Origin: Deinococcus marmoris DSM 12784
GTDB taxonomy: Bacteria; Deinococcota; Deinococci; Deinococcales; Deinococcaceae
Assembly (NCBI RefSeq): GCF_000701405.1
Contig: NZ_JNIV01000162.1
Coordinates: 1-5,931 of the forward strand
Direction of reading: 5' to 3'
Length of the DNA: 5,931 bases
Shown in pieces: positions 1 through 5,931 of this stretch. Under the pieces are notes generated by a model, which did no database searches, was not told where the DNA came from, and was given only the letters and a program-made list of their open reading frames with translations. How positions within the stretch are numbered: the first letter of the stretch is position 1; the number at the start of each line of letters is the position of its first letter. Made by a program: the position numbers and the translations under genes.

Positions 1-336
1 CGTTCGTTCAACACGAACTGTAGGCCAGAAAACCAGTGTGGAAGAGCGCTTCTATTTGACCAGTATGCGAAACCATGCCGCACTGATTCTGAGAACGAGC
101 CGACTGCATTGGGGCATAGAAAATCAGCTTCACTGGGTGCTGGACGTGGTTTTTGATGATGATGCTTCAAAGGTCAAGAACCGAATTGCAGCCCAGAATT
201 GGGTCATGGTGCGGCAGATGGCTGCCCATCTGCTGCGGCGTGAAGGGACGGGCAAGGGAAGTCTGGCCTCTAAACAGTTCCGCGCCACGATGGATTTGCC
301 ATTTCTAGAGGCTGTCCTGACTTTGCGGTAGCCCTG
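1..336 (+). mobile_element. ISAs1-family insertion sequence, right end (left part outside window)
   Basis: This is the 3' portion of an insertion sequence, recognised from the ISAs1-type transposase it encodes. The transposase stop codon is followed at once by CCCTG, so the top strand ends in TTGCGGTAGCCCTG. Its reverse complement, CAGGGCTACCGCAA, fits the CAGGG start I recall for ISAs1-family terminal repeats, so I place the element boundary at 336. A target duplication of 8-10 bp would begin at 337 (TACCGCTGCC), but the left end is not in the window, so neither the matching repeat nor the duplication can be confirmed. Base composition is visibly less GC-rich than in the following gene, as expected for acquired DNA. 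Confidence 0.7.
2..331 (+). CDS. ISAs1-family transposase, C-terminal part (5' cut by window edge)
   Basis: This is the C-terminal part of a DDE transposase that catalyses cut and strand transfer of the ISAs1 element. The frame is open to the left edge and reads VRSTRTVGQKTS before the GTG at 38, a segment that matches the family, so 38 is not a real start. The diagnostic block is HWGIENQLHWVLDVVFDDD, which carries the last catalytic glutamate (the E of IEN). It is followed by the Arg/Leu-rich helix ending in HLLRRE, typical of the ISAs1 C-terminus. The TAG stop lies within the probable terminal inverted repeat, a common economy in these elements. No frameshift or internal stop is seen here, so the copy may be intact, but the first two catalytic Asp residues lie outside the window. 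Confidence 0.9.
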   Translation, partial: VRSTRTVGQKTSVEERFYLTSMRNHAALILRTSRLHWGIENQLHWVLDVVFDDDASKVKNRIAAQNWVMVRQMAAHLLRREGTGKGSLASKQFRATMDLPFLEAVLTLR

Positions 337-379
337 TACCGCTGCCCGCATTTCAAGGGGTCCGGGCAGACGCGGGGCG

Positions 380-385
380 TAGGCT
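380..385 (+). promoter_or_regulatory. candidate -10 box of a leaderless promoter for the serine hydrolase
   Basis: TAGGCT fits the TANNNT pattern and lies 6 nt before the ATG at 392. That spacing is known for leaderless mRNAs in Deinococcus. No Shine-Dalgarno stands before the ATG, which agrees with leaderless translation. No convincing -35 hexamer is seen at the matching distance, so this call is tentative. Confidence 0.35.
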
Positions 386-391
386 GTTCAG

Positions 392-1426
392 ATGGATACC
401 CTGGAAAAGGAAGTGGTTCAACTGGCGCAGCGGCACGGATTTTCCGGCGTCGTGCGCGTGGACCAGGGCGGTCAGACCCGGCTGGAGCGGGCGTTTGGGC
501 TGGCCCACCGGGGCTACGGGCTACCCAACACCGTCCATACCCAGTTTGCCCTTGCAAGCGGCACGAAAACCCTGACGGCGTTAACGGTCATGGGTCTGGT
601 GGCCGACGGCACGCTGGGCCTCTCCACCCCTGCACGCCAGTTTCTGGGCCAGGATTTGCCGCTGATTGATGACGCCGTGACCATTGAGCAGTTGCTGGCC
701 CACCGCTCCGGCATCGGCGACTATCTGGACGAGGACGAAATATCGGACCCCAACGCCTACCTGATGCCGGTGCCCGTGCATCAACTGGACAGCACGGAAA
801 GTTACCTGCCCGTGCTGGACGGTCACCCCGCCAAATTTCCGCCCGGCCAGGAATTTTCCTACTGCAACAGTGGCTATGTGGTGCTGGCACTGCTGGCCGA
901 ACGCAGCAGCGGCGTGCCTTTTGCCCGTCTGGTGCAGCAGCGGGTCTGTCAGCCTGCCGGACTGGAACACACTGCCTTTCTCCGCTCCGATGAGCTGGCG
1001 GGCGACGTGGCGGTGGGGTATCTGGACGCGCCGCACACCGGGCGCAGCAACGTGTTTCACCTGCCCGTCTGCGGCAGTGGCGACGGCGGAATCTACTCCA
1101 CGCTGCGCGACATCCACGCACTCTGGACGGCGTTTATGGCGGGTCAGATCGTGCCACCTGCCTGGGTTCAGGCGATGCGACAGCCCCTCAGCGTCATGCC
1201 GTCGGGGAACGCGTATGGCCTGGGCCTGTGGCTCTCGCCGGGCAGTGACGATGGCGGCGAGGCCAGCATCAGCATGCAGGGCATGGACGCGGGCGTGTCC
1301 TTTGACAGCGTCCACTCCCCCGTCAGCGGAACCACCGTGACCGTGATCTCCAGCACTTCAGATGGAGCCTGGCCGCTCAGTACGTTTCTGGGTAAATTTC
1401 TGACGGCGCAGCGGCTGGCGGAGTAG
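392..1426 (+). CDS. serine hydrolase, class C beta-lactamase/DD-peptidase-like (S12 family)
   Basis: A 344-residue protein of the beta-lactamase/penicillin-binding fold (Pfam Beta-lactamase, MEROPS S12), whose members are esterases, D-amino-acid amidases, DD-peptidases or beta-lactamases. The nucleophile motif SxxK is S56-G-T-K59 (ALASGTKTLTAL). LLAHRSGIGDY at 101-111 is the family's HxSG loop, and Y157-C-N159 (SYCNSGY) is the YxN motif. GGIYST at 232-237 is also typical. The third motif, usually HxG or KTG, appears to be M295-Q-G297 in a GMDAGVSF context, so the basic or His residue is missing. This makes true beta-lactamase activity doubtful and favours an esterase/peptidase-like role. No signal peptide is visible, so it is probably cytoplasmic. 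The ATG is the only sensible start, as TAG closes the frame at 380-382. The substrate is unknown. It lies 55 bp after the ISAs1 end and may depend on a promoter in that gap. Confidence 0.85.
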   Translation: MDTLEKEVVQLAQRHGFSGVVRVDQGGQTRLERAFGLAHRGYGLPNTVHTQFALASGTKTLTALTVMGLVADGTLGLSTPARQFLGQDLPLIDDAVTIEQLLAHRSGIGDYLDEDEISDPNAYLMPVPVHQLDSTESYLPVLDGHPAKFPPGQEFSYCNSGYVVLALLAERSSGVPFARLVQQRVCQPAGLEHTAFLRSDELAGDVAVGYLDAPHTGRSNVFHLPVCGSGDGGIYSTLRDIHALWTAFMAGQIVPPAWVQAMRQPLSVMPSGNAYGLGLWLSPGSDDGGEASISMQGMDAGVSFDSVHSPVSGTTVTVISSTSDGAWPLSTFLGKFLTAQRLAE

Positions 1427-1438
1427 ATTCTGGACACG

Positions 1439-1476
1439 AAAAAGCGAGCGCCCCAGACAGGGTACTCGCTTCTTTT
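1439..1476. terminator. bidirectional rho-independent terminator between serine hydrolase and tRNA-Asp
   Basis: Perfect 7-bp arms, AAGCGAG (1442-1448) and CTCGCTT (1465-1471), enclose a loop that can pair further through CCC/GGG. On the plus strand the stem runs into TCTTTT (1471-1476), serving the serine hydrolase, which stops at 1426. On the minus strand it runs into a T tract (the A run at 1439-1443), serving the tRNA gene. The convergent arrangement fits a shared terminator. Confidence 0.8.
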
Positions 1477-1477
1477 C

Positions 1478-1553
<76 letters not shown>

Positions 1554-1571
1554 CCATCTTTCCCAGCTCAG

Positions 1572-1585
1572 GCTGGTTGACCAGC
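1572..1585 (-). other. small hairpin in the tRNA-Asp 5' leader
   Basis: GCTGG and CCAGC form a perfect 5-bp stem around TCAA (as read on the minus strand). It lies between the predicted transcription start and the 5' end of tRNA-Asp. It could help leader folding or 5' processing by RNase P, but a 5-bp stem may also arise by chance in GC-rich DNA. Confidence 0.35.
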
Positions 1586-1592
1586 GGACAGA

Positions 1593-1621
1593 AGATTAAG
1601 GGTCAGGGACGGAGAAGTCAA
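1593..1621 (-). promoter_or_regulatory. promoter of tRNA-Asp (-35 TTGACT, -10 TAATCT)
   Basis: On the minus strand, TTGACT (1621-1616) matches the sigma-70 -35 consensus in five of six bases. It is followed by exactly 17 bp and then TAATCT (1598-1593), which has the conserved TA....T. Transcription would begin around 1586, giving a leader of roughly 30 nt before the tRNA at 1553. This is the clearest promoter in the window, as expected for a stable RNA gene. Confidence 0.75.
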
Positions 1622-1653
1622 GCCGCGCGCCATCTGCCGTGCTGGACTGGGGC

Positions 1654-1659
1654 TAGTCT
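1654..1659 (+). promoter_or_regulatory. candidate -10 box of a leaderless promoter for the asparaginase
   Basis: TAGTCT fits TANNNT and lies 7 nt before the ATG at 1667. No good Shine-Dalgarno precedes that ATG. The spacing matches the leaderless arrangement proposed at 380 and 5671. No clear -35 is visible. The box faces away from the tRNA-Asp promoter. Confidence 0.4.
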
Positions 1660-1666
1660 GGGCGGC

Positions 1667-2665
1667 ATGACACAGACTGAGTTGCCCGTTGCCCGAGTAG
1701 TCTTCACGCGCGGTGGCGTGGACGAGAGCATTCACGGGGTTCATCTGGCCGTGTTGGATGGGGATGGAACCTTGATCGCCAGTTGTGGTGACCCCGATCT
1801 GGTGACCTTTCCGCGCAGCAGCAGCAAGCCGGTGCAGGCGCTGCTGCTGGCCCTGGCTGCGCCCGAACTGCCCTCCGACGAACTGGCGATTGCCTGTGCC
1901 AGCCACGCCGGAACGCCGGAGCATCTGACGGCGGTGATGCGCCTGCTGGAGCGTTCGGGCAGCACGGTGGCCGATCTGCGCTGCGGCACCCACCCGCCCT
2001 TCGATGCGGCGGTGGCGGCGGAGCTGATCCGTACAGGTGAACGGCCCACCCCTTTGCACCACAACTGTTCGGGCAAGCACGCCGGAATGCTGCTTTCGTG
2101 CGTGCTGAATGGCTGGCCGAAGGAGGGCTATACCGAACACGCCCACCCGCTGCAAGTCCGCATCCGTGAGCTGCACGCCGAACTGGGCGGCGTCGATCTG
2201 GAAGCGGTTGAAGCGGGCACCGACGGCTGTAGCGTCCCGGCCTTCGCGCTGCCGCTGAGTGCCGCCGCCCGGATTTTTGCGGGTCTGGCGCAGCCTTCAG
2301 GTGAATATTCAGCGGCGCTGGAACGCATTTTCGGAGCCATGACCGAGCATCCTTTCCTGGTGGCGGGGCCGGGGCGGCTGGACACCACGCTGATGCCGCT
2401 GGTTCCCGGTCTGGTGGCCAAGATGGGTGCGGAGGCTTTTTACGGCATGGGCCTGCGCCAGACCCCACGCGGGCCGCTGGGCGTGGCCTTCAAGGTGATG
2501 GACGGCGGCGAGCGGGCGCGGGCGCATGTGGCGCTGGCCGTGCTGGAAGCGCTGGGCATTCCGCTCACGCTGGAAATGCAGGCCCTGGCCCCCGCCACGC
2601 TGCACAACTGGGCCGGGCGCGAGGTGGGCGGCGTGCGGGTGGAACTGCCACTGGTGTGGGCCTAG
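1667..2665 (+). CDS. L-asparaginase, Rhizobium etli type (Asparaginase_II family)
   Basis: A 332-residue cytoplasmic amidohydrolase predicted to convert L-asparagine to L-aspartate and ammonia. It belongs to the Rhizobium etli ReAV-type family (Pfam PF06089), unrelated in fold to E. coli AnsA/AnsB and similar to Ser beta-lactamases. The two Ser-Lys pairs of ReAV are present: S51xxK54 in FPRSSSKPVQ, and S79 in CASHAG with K276 in AFKVMDGG. The metal-site ligands also match: C134 and K137 in HHNCSGKHAG, and C188 in TDGCSVP. Length is normal for the family and I see no gap. The in-frame ATG at 1529 is rejected because it lies inside the tRNA gene and the added residues are not family-like. ATG 1667 gives the expected N-terminus. 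It is followed 64 bp later by the GNAT gene on the same strand without an obvious terminator, so the two may be co-transcribed. Function is inferred from family. Confidence 0.92.
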   Translation: MTQTELPVARVVFTRGGVDESIHGVHLAVLDGDGTLIASCGDPDLVTFPRSSSKPVQALLLALAAPELPSDELAIACASHAGTPEHLTAVMRLLERSGSTVADLRCGTHPPFDAAVAAELIRTGERPTPLHHNCSGKHAGMLLSCVLNGWPKEGYTEHAHPLQVRIRELHAELGGVDLEAVEAGTDGCSVPAFALPLSAAARIFAGLAQPSGEYSAALERIFGAMTEHPFLVAGPGRLDTTLMPLVPGLVAKMGAEAFYGMGLRQTPRGPLGVAFKVMDGGERARAHVALAVLEALGIPLTLEMQALAPATLHNWAGREVGGVRVELPLVWA

Positions 2666-2714
2666 CGCTCCCAGGCTTCATCTGCCATCTGGCTGATGCC
2701 TTCATGCCTTGCCG

Positions 2715-2729
2715 GGTTCACACTGAACC
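2715..2729. promoter_or_regulatory. perfect palindrome directly before the GNAT start codon
   Basis: GGTTCA-CAC-TGAACC is a perfect 6-bp inverted repeat with a 3-bp centre, ending at the base before the ATG at 2730. It occupies the place where a Shine-Dalgarno or a leaderless promoter would be, so it could be an operator or a start-site RNA hairpin. No regulator is assigned. A chance origin cannot be excluded. Confidence 0.45.
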
Positions 2730-3737
2730 ATGACCCTGACCGATGTGGACGTGACCGCTTTTGACCCCCACACCGCGCCCCCTGAACAGCGTCTGGCGGT
2801 GGGCCACCTGAAAGCCGACATCTTCGCCTTCGCATATCCCCAGGAGCCGCCGATCAGTGCGGAGAGGGAGGCGCTGACCCTGACCCAACTTAAACCCGCT
2901 GAATGCACCGAGTATTTTGTGGTCTGGGACGGCGAACAGGCCGCCGGACTGGGCAGCCTGAATTACGACACGCAGCAGAATCTTCATCTGGCCCACGCGC
3001 GCCTGATCGTGCATCCCCGGCACCGCCGCCAGGGCCTGGGCCGCGCGCTGGCCGCCGCGCTGGAAGGGCTGGCCCGCCGTGAAACGCGCCGCACCATTAC
3101 CTTCGTGACCTCGGACCGTCATGCGGGCGGCGACGCCTTTGCCCGGCTGCTGGGGGCCGAGGCCGCGCTGCCCACACGCCAGAGTCGCCTGGAACTGGCC
3201 GGGGTTGACCCTGAACTGGTGGCCCGCTGGCTGATCCGGCCAGCCGGGGAGCCGTACCGCCTGCACATCTGGGACGGCCCCATCCCCGGCGATTATCTGG
3301 AGCGCATGGCGGACCTGATGATGGTCATGAACTCCGCCCCGAAGGGCGAACTGGAGATGGACGACTGGCGCATCACCCCCGAAATGATCCGGGGCTGGGA
3401 GGCGAATTCGGCGGAAAGTGGTGAGCGCGAACTGCTGATCGCCGTGGAAGACGCCCGCAGCGGCGAACTTGTGGGTTATACCGACGTGTCGTGGACGCCA
3501 GAGCGCGCCTCCATCATCCATCAGGGATCGACTGCCGTTCGTCCCGCCGCGCGTGGGCAGGGGCTGGGCAAATGGCTCAAGGCGCTGATGCTGGACTATC
3601 TCGCGCAGAATGCCCCCGAGGCCCGCGTGATCCAGACCAACAACGCCGAGGAAAACGCCGCCATGCTGGGCATCAATGTGGCGCTGGGCTTTAAACCCTG
3701 GGTGGCGATCACCGAATGGCAGCTCAGGCTGAAGTGA
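2730..3737 (+). CDS. tandem (double-domain) GNAT family N-acetyltransferase
   Basis: A 335-residue protein with two GNAT folds in tandem, each predicted to bind acetyl-CoA and move the acetyl group to an amine. The N-terminal domain (about 1-155) holds motif A as [14 protein letters not shown] (94-107), the R/Q-x-x-G-x-G loop that binds the CoA pyrophosphate. The C-terminal domain (about 175-335) holds a second copy, [15 protein letters not shown] (270-284), then [20 protein letters not shown] (302-321), the typical last part of GNAT domains. Both loops look intact, so both sites could bind CoA. The arrangement recalls mycothiol synthase MshD, but I see no basis for assigning that substrate. 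The ATG at 2730 is preceded by a palindrome and has no Shine-Dalgarno. It probably follows the asparaginase in transcription and ends at a strong terminator. The substrate is unknown. Confidence 0.87.
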   Translation: MTLTDVDVTAFDPHTAPPEQRLAVGHLKADIFAFAYPQEPPISAEREALTLTQLKPAECTEYFVVWDGEQAAGLGSLNYDTQQNLHLAHARLIVHPRHRRQGLGRALAAALEGLARRETRRTITFVTSDRHAGGDAFARLLGAEAALPTRQSRLELAGVDPELVARWLIRPAGEPYRLHIWDGPIPGDYLERMADLMMVMNSAPKGELEMDDWRITPEMIRGWEANSAESGERELLIAVEDARSGELVGYTDVSWTPERASIIHQGSTAVRPAARGQGLGKWLKALMLDYLAQNAPEARVIQTNNAEENAAMLGINVALGFKPWVAITEWQLRLK

Positions 3738-3744
3738 ACGCGAG

Positions 3745-3785
3745 GAGGGCGGCGCAGTCGTGATTGACTGCGCCGCCCTCTTTTT
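3745..3785 (+). terminator. strong rho-independent terminator after the GNAT gene
   Basis: Perfect 15-bp arms (3745-3759 and 3766-3780) around the 6-nt loop GTGATT are followed by TTTTT (3781-3785) and a pyrimidine stretch. It lies 8 nt after the GNAT stop and before the convergent P450 stop at 3804. On the minus strand no T tract follows the stem, so intrinsic termination should act mainly on the plus-strand transcript, though the hairpin may also slow the P450 transcript. Confidence 0.93.
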
Positions 3786-3803
3786 CTCTCAGGTCATTTC
3801 CGC

Positions 3804-5065
<1,262 letters not shown>

Positions 5066-5069
<4 letters not shown>

Positions 5070-5587
5070 GGGTTTGGCTCCTGGGAAGGTGGATTCTGAG
5101 ATGGATCGGAGGAAGATTCGCTCTGCTGCCGGGCGGCGTGCGCCACGCCTTGCAGGGTCTGGATCAACGTGAGTTGCTGCGGGGTGCCCAGATGCGCCAG
5201 CGGAGGTCCGGTCAGGGCGCGGACGGTTTGCAGGGCCGCTGCCCAGCGCTCACGCCCTGCCGGGCTGATGCGAACGATCACACCGCGCCCATCCGTGCCG
5301 CCACGTTCACGGGTCACGGCTTCCAGTGCGTCCAGCGCGGACAGCACCCGGCTGATCTCGTAGCGCGGCACACCCAGTTCGCGGGCCAGATCGGCGGGAT
5401 GCTGCGGCCCACTTTGCAGGTACGACAGGGCGATAAAACTGCGCAGGTCTAACCCGTGCCGTGTGCGGAGGCGGACCTCGCCCACGGTGGTGAGCGCCTG
5501 CCAGATGTCCTACAGCGCAGTGAGAAAATGTAGCTCGGGGCTGTTCAGCTCGGCATCGGTGAGTGGAGAGGAGGGGGGGAGACTCAC
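5066..5587 (-). pseudogene. MarR-family transcriptional regulator with an in-frame TAG at codon 26
   Basis: A winged-helix regulator of the MarR family, most likely controlling itself and the P450 it overlaps. From 5485 the product has the recognition region HPADLARELGVPRYEISRVL and the wing TDGRGVIVRISPAG, where the family usually has DxRxxxVxLTxxG. The C-terminal tail is rich in Ser, Pro and Gln. The frame continues upstream as DIWQALTTVGEV, then a TAG at 5512-5510. Beyond the TAG it reads SPLTDAELNSPELHFLTAL back to a GTG at 5587, which looks like the missing first helix. With the stop ignored, the protein has about 173 residues, normal for MarR; from the GTG at 5485 it has 139 and lacks the first dimerisation helix. 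TAG is one base from TGG, and Trp would fit there. Either the gene is broken, it restarts inside at 5485, or the base is a sequencing error. The stop codon overlaps the P450 start. Confidence 0.8.
5078..5082 (-). promoter_or_regulatory. ribosome binding site of the P450 gene
   Basis: AGGAG on the minus strand lies 8 nt before the ATG at 5069, inside the end of the marR gene. It supports this start and allows the P450 to be translated even if marR translation stops early at the TAG. Confidence 0.75.
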
Positions 5588-5593
5588 CGCGCC

Positions 5594-5622
5594 ATGATGC
5601 CCGACAGCGAAGATGATTGCAA
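5594..5622 (-). promoter_or_regulatory. candidate promoter of the marR-P450 operon
   Basis: On the minus strand, TTGCAA (5622-5617) is followed by 17 bp and then CATCAT (5599-5594), a weak -10 with four of six consensus bases. The -10 lies 6 nt before the GTG at 5587, suggesting a leaderless transcript. No Shine-Dalgarno precedes that GTG. The palindrome at 5615-5631 covers the -35 box. Confidence 0.45.
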
Positions 5623-5631
5623 ACTGCAATC
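5615..5631. promoter_or_regulatory. palindromic operator candidate upstream of marR-P450
   Basis: GATTGCA-AAC-TGCAATC is a perfect 7-bp inverted repeat with a 3-bp centre. MarR dimers commonly bind AT-richer palindromes of this size in their own promoters, and this one overlaps the proposed -35 of the marR-P450 operon, so autorepression is plausible. Its right edge coincides with the proposed end of the IS66 element, so part of it may be the IS target duplication. Binding is inferred from position and symmetry only. Confidence 0.55.
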
Positions 5632-5670
5632 GTAACTACTCAGCAGGGGGACTTGCGGAGTGGAATCAGA

Positions 5671-5676
5671 TAGAGT
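5671..5676 (+). promoter_or_regulatory. candidate -10 box of the IS66 transposase gene
   Basis: TAGAGT fits TANNNT and lies 6 nt before the ATC at 5683, the position where the transposase would be expected to start. The same spacing occurs before the serine hydrolase ATG. No clear -35 is seen. Confidence 0.3.
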
Positions 5677-5682
5677 AGGCGC

Positions 5683-5931
5683 ATCAAGAACGCTCTTTGC
5701 CCCAATTGCCTGATCCTTCAAGCTCGCCTTGACGAGCTTGAACTGCGATTGCTGACCCTGGAAGCTCGCCTTGCCGCCACAAGCCGAACTTCTAGCCAAC
5801 CGCCCAGCCAGGACAAACCGTGGGTCCCCAAGAGTGAGCGCCAGAAGAGCAACCGCTCTTCTGGCGGGCAACGTGGCCATCCCGGCAAGACGCTCAAAAT
5901 GAGTGAGCATCCTGATGAAATCAGGACGCTC
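5683..5931 (+). CDS. IS66-family transposase, N-terminal part (3' cut by window edge; non-canonical start)
   Basis: This is the N-terminal 83 codons of an IS66 TnpC-type DDE transposase. It opens with a CPNC pair, followed by a leucine-zipper-like helix [20 protein letters not shown] (a possible dimerisation coiled coil). Next comes the linker [14 protein letters not shown], then [15 protein letters not shown], matching the family pattern SSxPPSxD...GGQxGHxGxT. In this frame TAG at 5671-5673 is followed by no ATG, GTG or TTG before the conserved CPNC. The codon at the expected start is ATC (5683), which would give (M)KNALCPNC. Either ATC is used as a rare start, an ATG has mutated to ATC and the copy is poorly expressed, or there is a read error. 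CTG at 5710 would remove the CPNC. The catalytic domain lies outside the window. Confidence 0.85.
   Translation, partial: MKNALCPNCLILQARLDELELRLLTLEARLAATSRTSSQPPSQDKPWVPKSERQKSNRSSGGQRGHPGKTLKMSEHPDEIRTL
5720..5741 (+). repeat. 8-bp inverted repeat inside the IS66 transposase gene
   Basis: CAAGCTCG and CGAGCTTG form perfect arms around CCTTGA. It lies in the coiled-coil coding part. AAGCTCGCCTTG also recurs as a direct repeat at 5762-5773, which reflects the repeated QARL/EARL helix sequence. Confidence 0.6.
5839..5866 (+). repeat. 12-bp perfect inverted repeat inside the IS66 transposase gene
   Basis: CGCCAGAAGAGC and its exact complement are separated by AACC, giving a strong RNA hairpin in the region coding for [10 protein letters not shown]. 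No T tract follows, so it is not an intrinsic terminator. It may limit translation or transcription of the transposase, or be fortuitous. Confidence 0.75.
5905..5931 (+). repeat. imperfect inverted repeat at the window edge, inside the IS66 transposase gene
   Basis: GAGC-A-TCCTGAT and ATCAGGA-C-GCTC pair over 11 bp with one mismatch around GAA. It is the third strong inverted repeat in this coding segment and may continue beyond the window. Confidence 0.6.

Larger units (their letters stand above)
5632..5931 (+). mobile_element. IS66-family insertion sequence, left end (rest outside window)
   Basis: The segment starting GTAACTACTCAGCAGG is taken as the left terminal repeat, since IS66-family ends characteristically begin GTAA and an IS66-type transposase frame follows about 50 bp later. 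The transposase gene lies close to the end, with no room for separate tnpA and tnpB genes. This fits the single-gene (ISBst12-like) branch of IS66. The 8 bp before it (CTGCAATC) would be the target duplication, testable only with the right end. Base composition is less GC-rich than the neighbouring genes. Confidence 0.7.

Noticed and set aside
581..1315. Long minus-strand open frame within the serine hydrolase
   Set aside because: Antisense shadow: the plus strand carries clear SxxK and YxN motifs, while the minus product resembles no family I recognise.
2718..3521. 267-codon minus-strand open frame within the GNAT gene
   Set aside because: Antisense shadow of a protein with two GNAT motif A loops.
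5584..5910. 108-codon minus-strand open frame at the right end
   Set aside because: It runs antisense to the IS66 transposase and crosses the IS boundary. It has no start signal or recognisable domain.

Overview
The window looks like chromosomal DNA from a Deinococcus-like bacterium. This rests on several signs: a GC-rich coding background, a bacterial tRNA-Asp without encoded CCA, repeated TANNNT boxes 6-7 nt before start codons with no Shine-Dalgarno (the leaderless style known from Deinococcus), and the family content (serine hydrolase, R. etli-type asparaginase, tandem GNAT, P450). The genus is an inference; nothing in the window proves it.

Layout, left to right. Positions 1-336 are the 3' end of an ISAs1-family insertion sequence: the transposase C-terminus, with its stop codon inside the probable terminal repeat. 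Then comes a class C beta-lactamase-like serine hydrolase (392-1426, +). It ends at a bidirectional terminator shared with a convergent tRNA-Asp(GUC) gene (1481-1553, -). The tRNA has a clear -35/-10 promoter, which shares a 113-bp spacer with a divergent R. etli-type L-asparaginase (1667-2665, +). A double-domain GNAT acetyltransferase follows 64 bp later (2730-3737, +) and ends at a 15-bp perfect hairpin terminator. Convergent to it is a two-gene minus-strand unit: a MarR-type regulator (5587-5066) whose stop overlaps the start of a cytochrome P450 (5069-3804) in an ATGA junction. The window ends in the left end and N-terminal coding part of an IS66-family element (5632 to the edge).

The main anomalies are at the right. 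The MarR frame is open and protein-like for 25 codons before an in-frame TAG at 5512-5510, so the shorter ORF starting at 5485 is probably a broken gene lacking its dimerisation helix. A perfect palindrome (GATTGCA-N3-TGCAATC) overlaps the proposed -35 box of this operon and ends exactly where the IS66 element begins. A disabled repressor, an operator-like site and an adjacent IS suggest altered control of the P450. The P450 also lacks the usual acidic residue in its I-helix motif. The IS66 transposase has no canonical start codon (ATC occupies the expected position), and its first 250 bases hold three strong inverted repeats.

I did not find a clearly new multi-gene system. The right-hand MarR/P450/IS66 junction is the part most worth following up.
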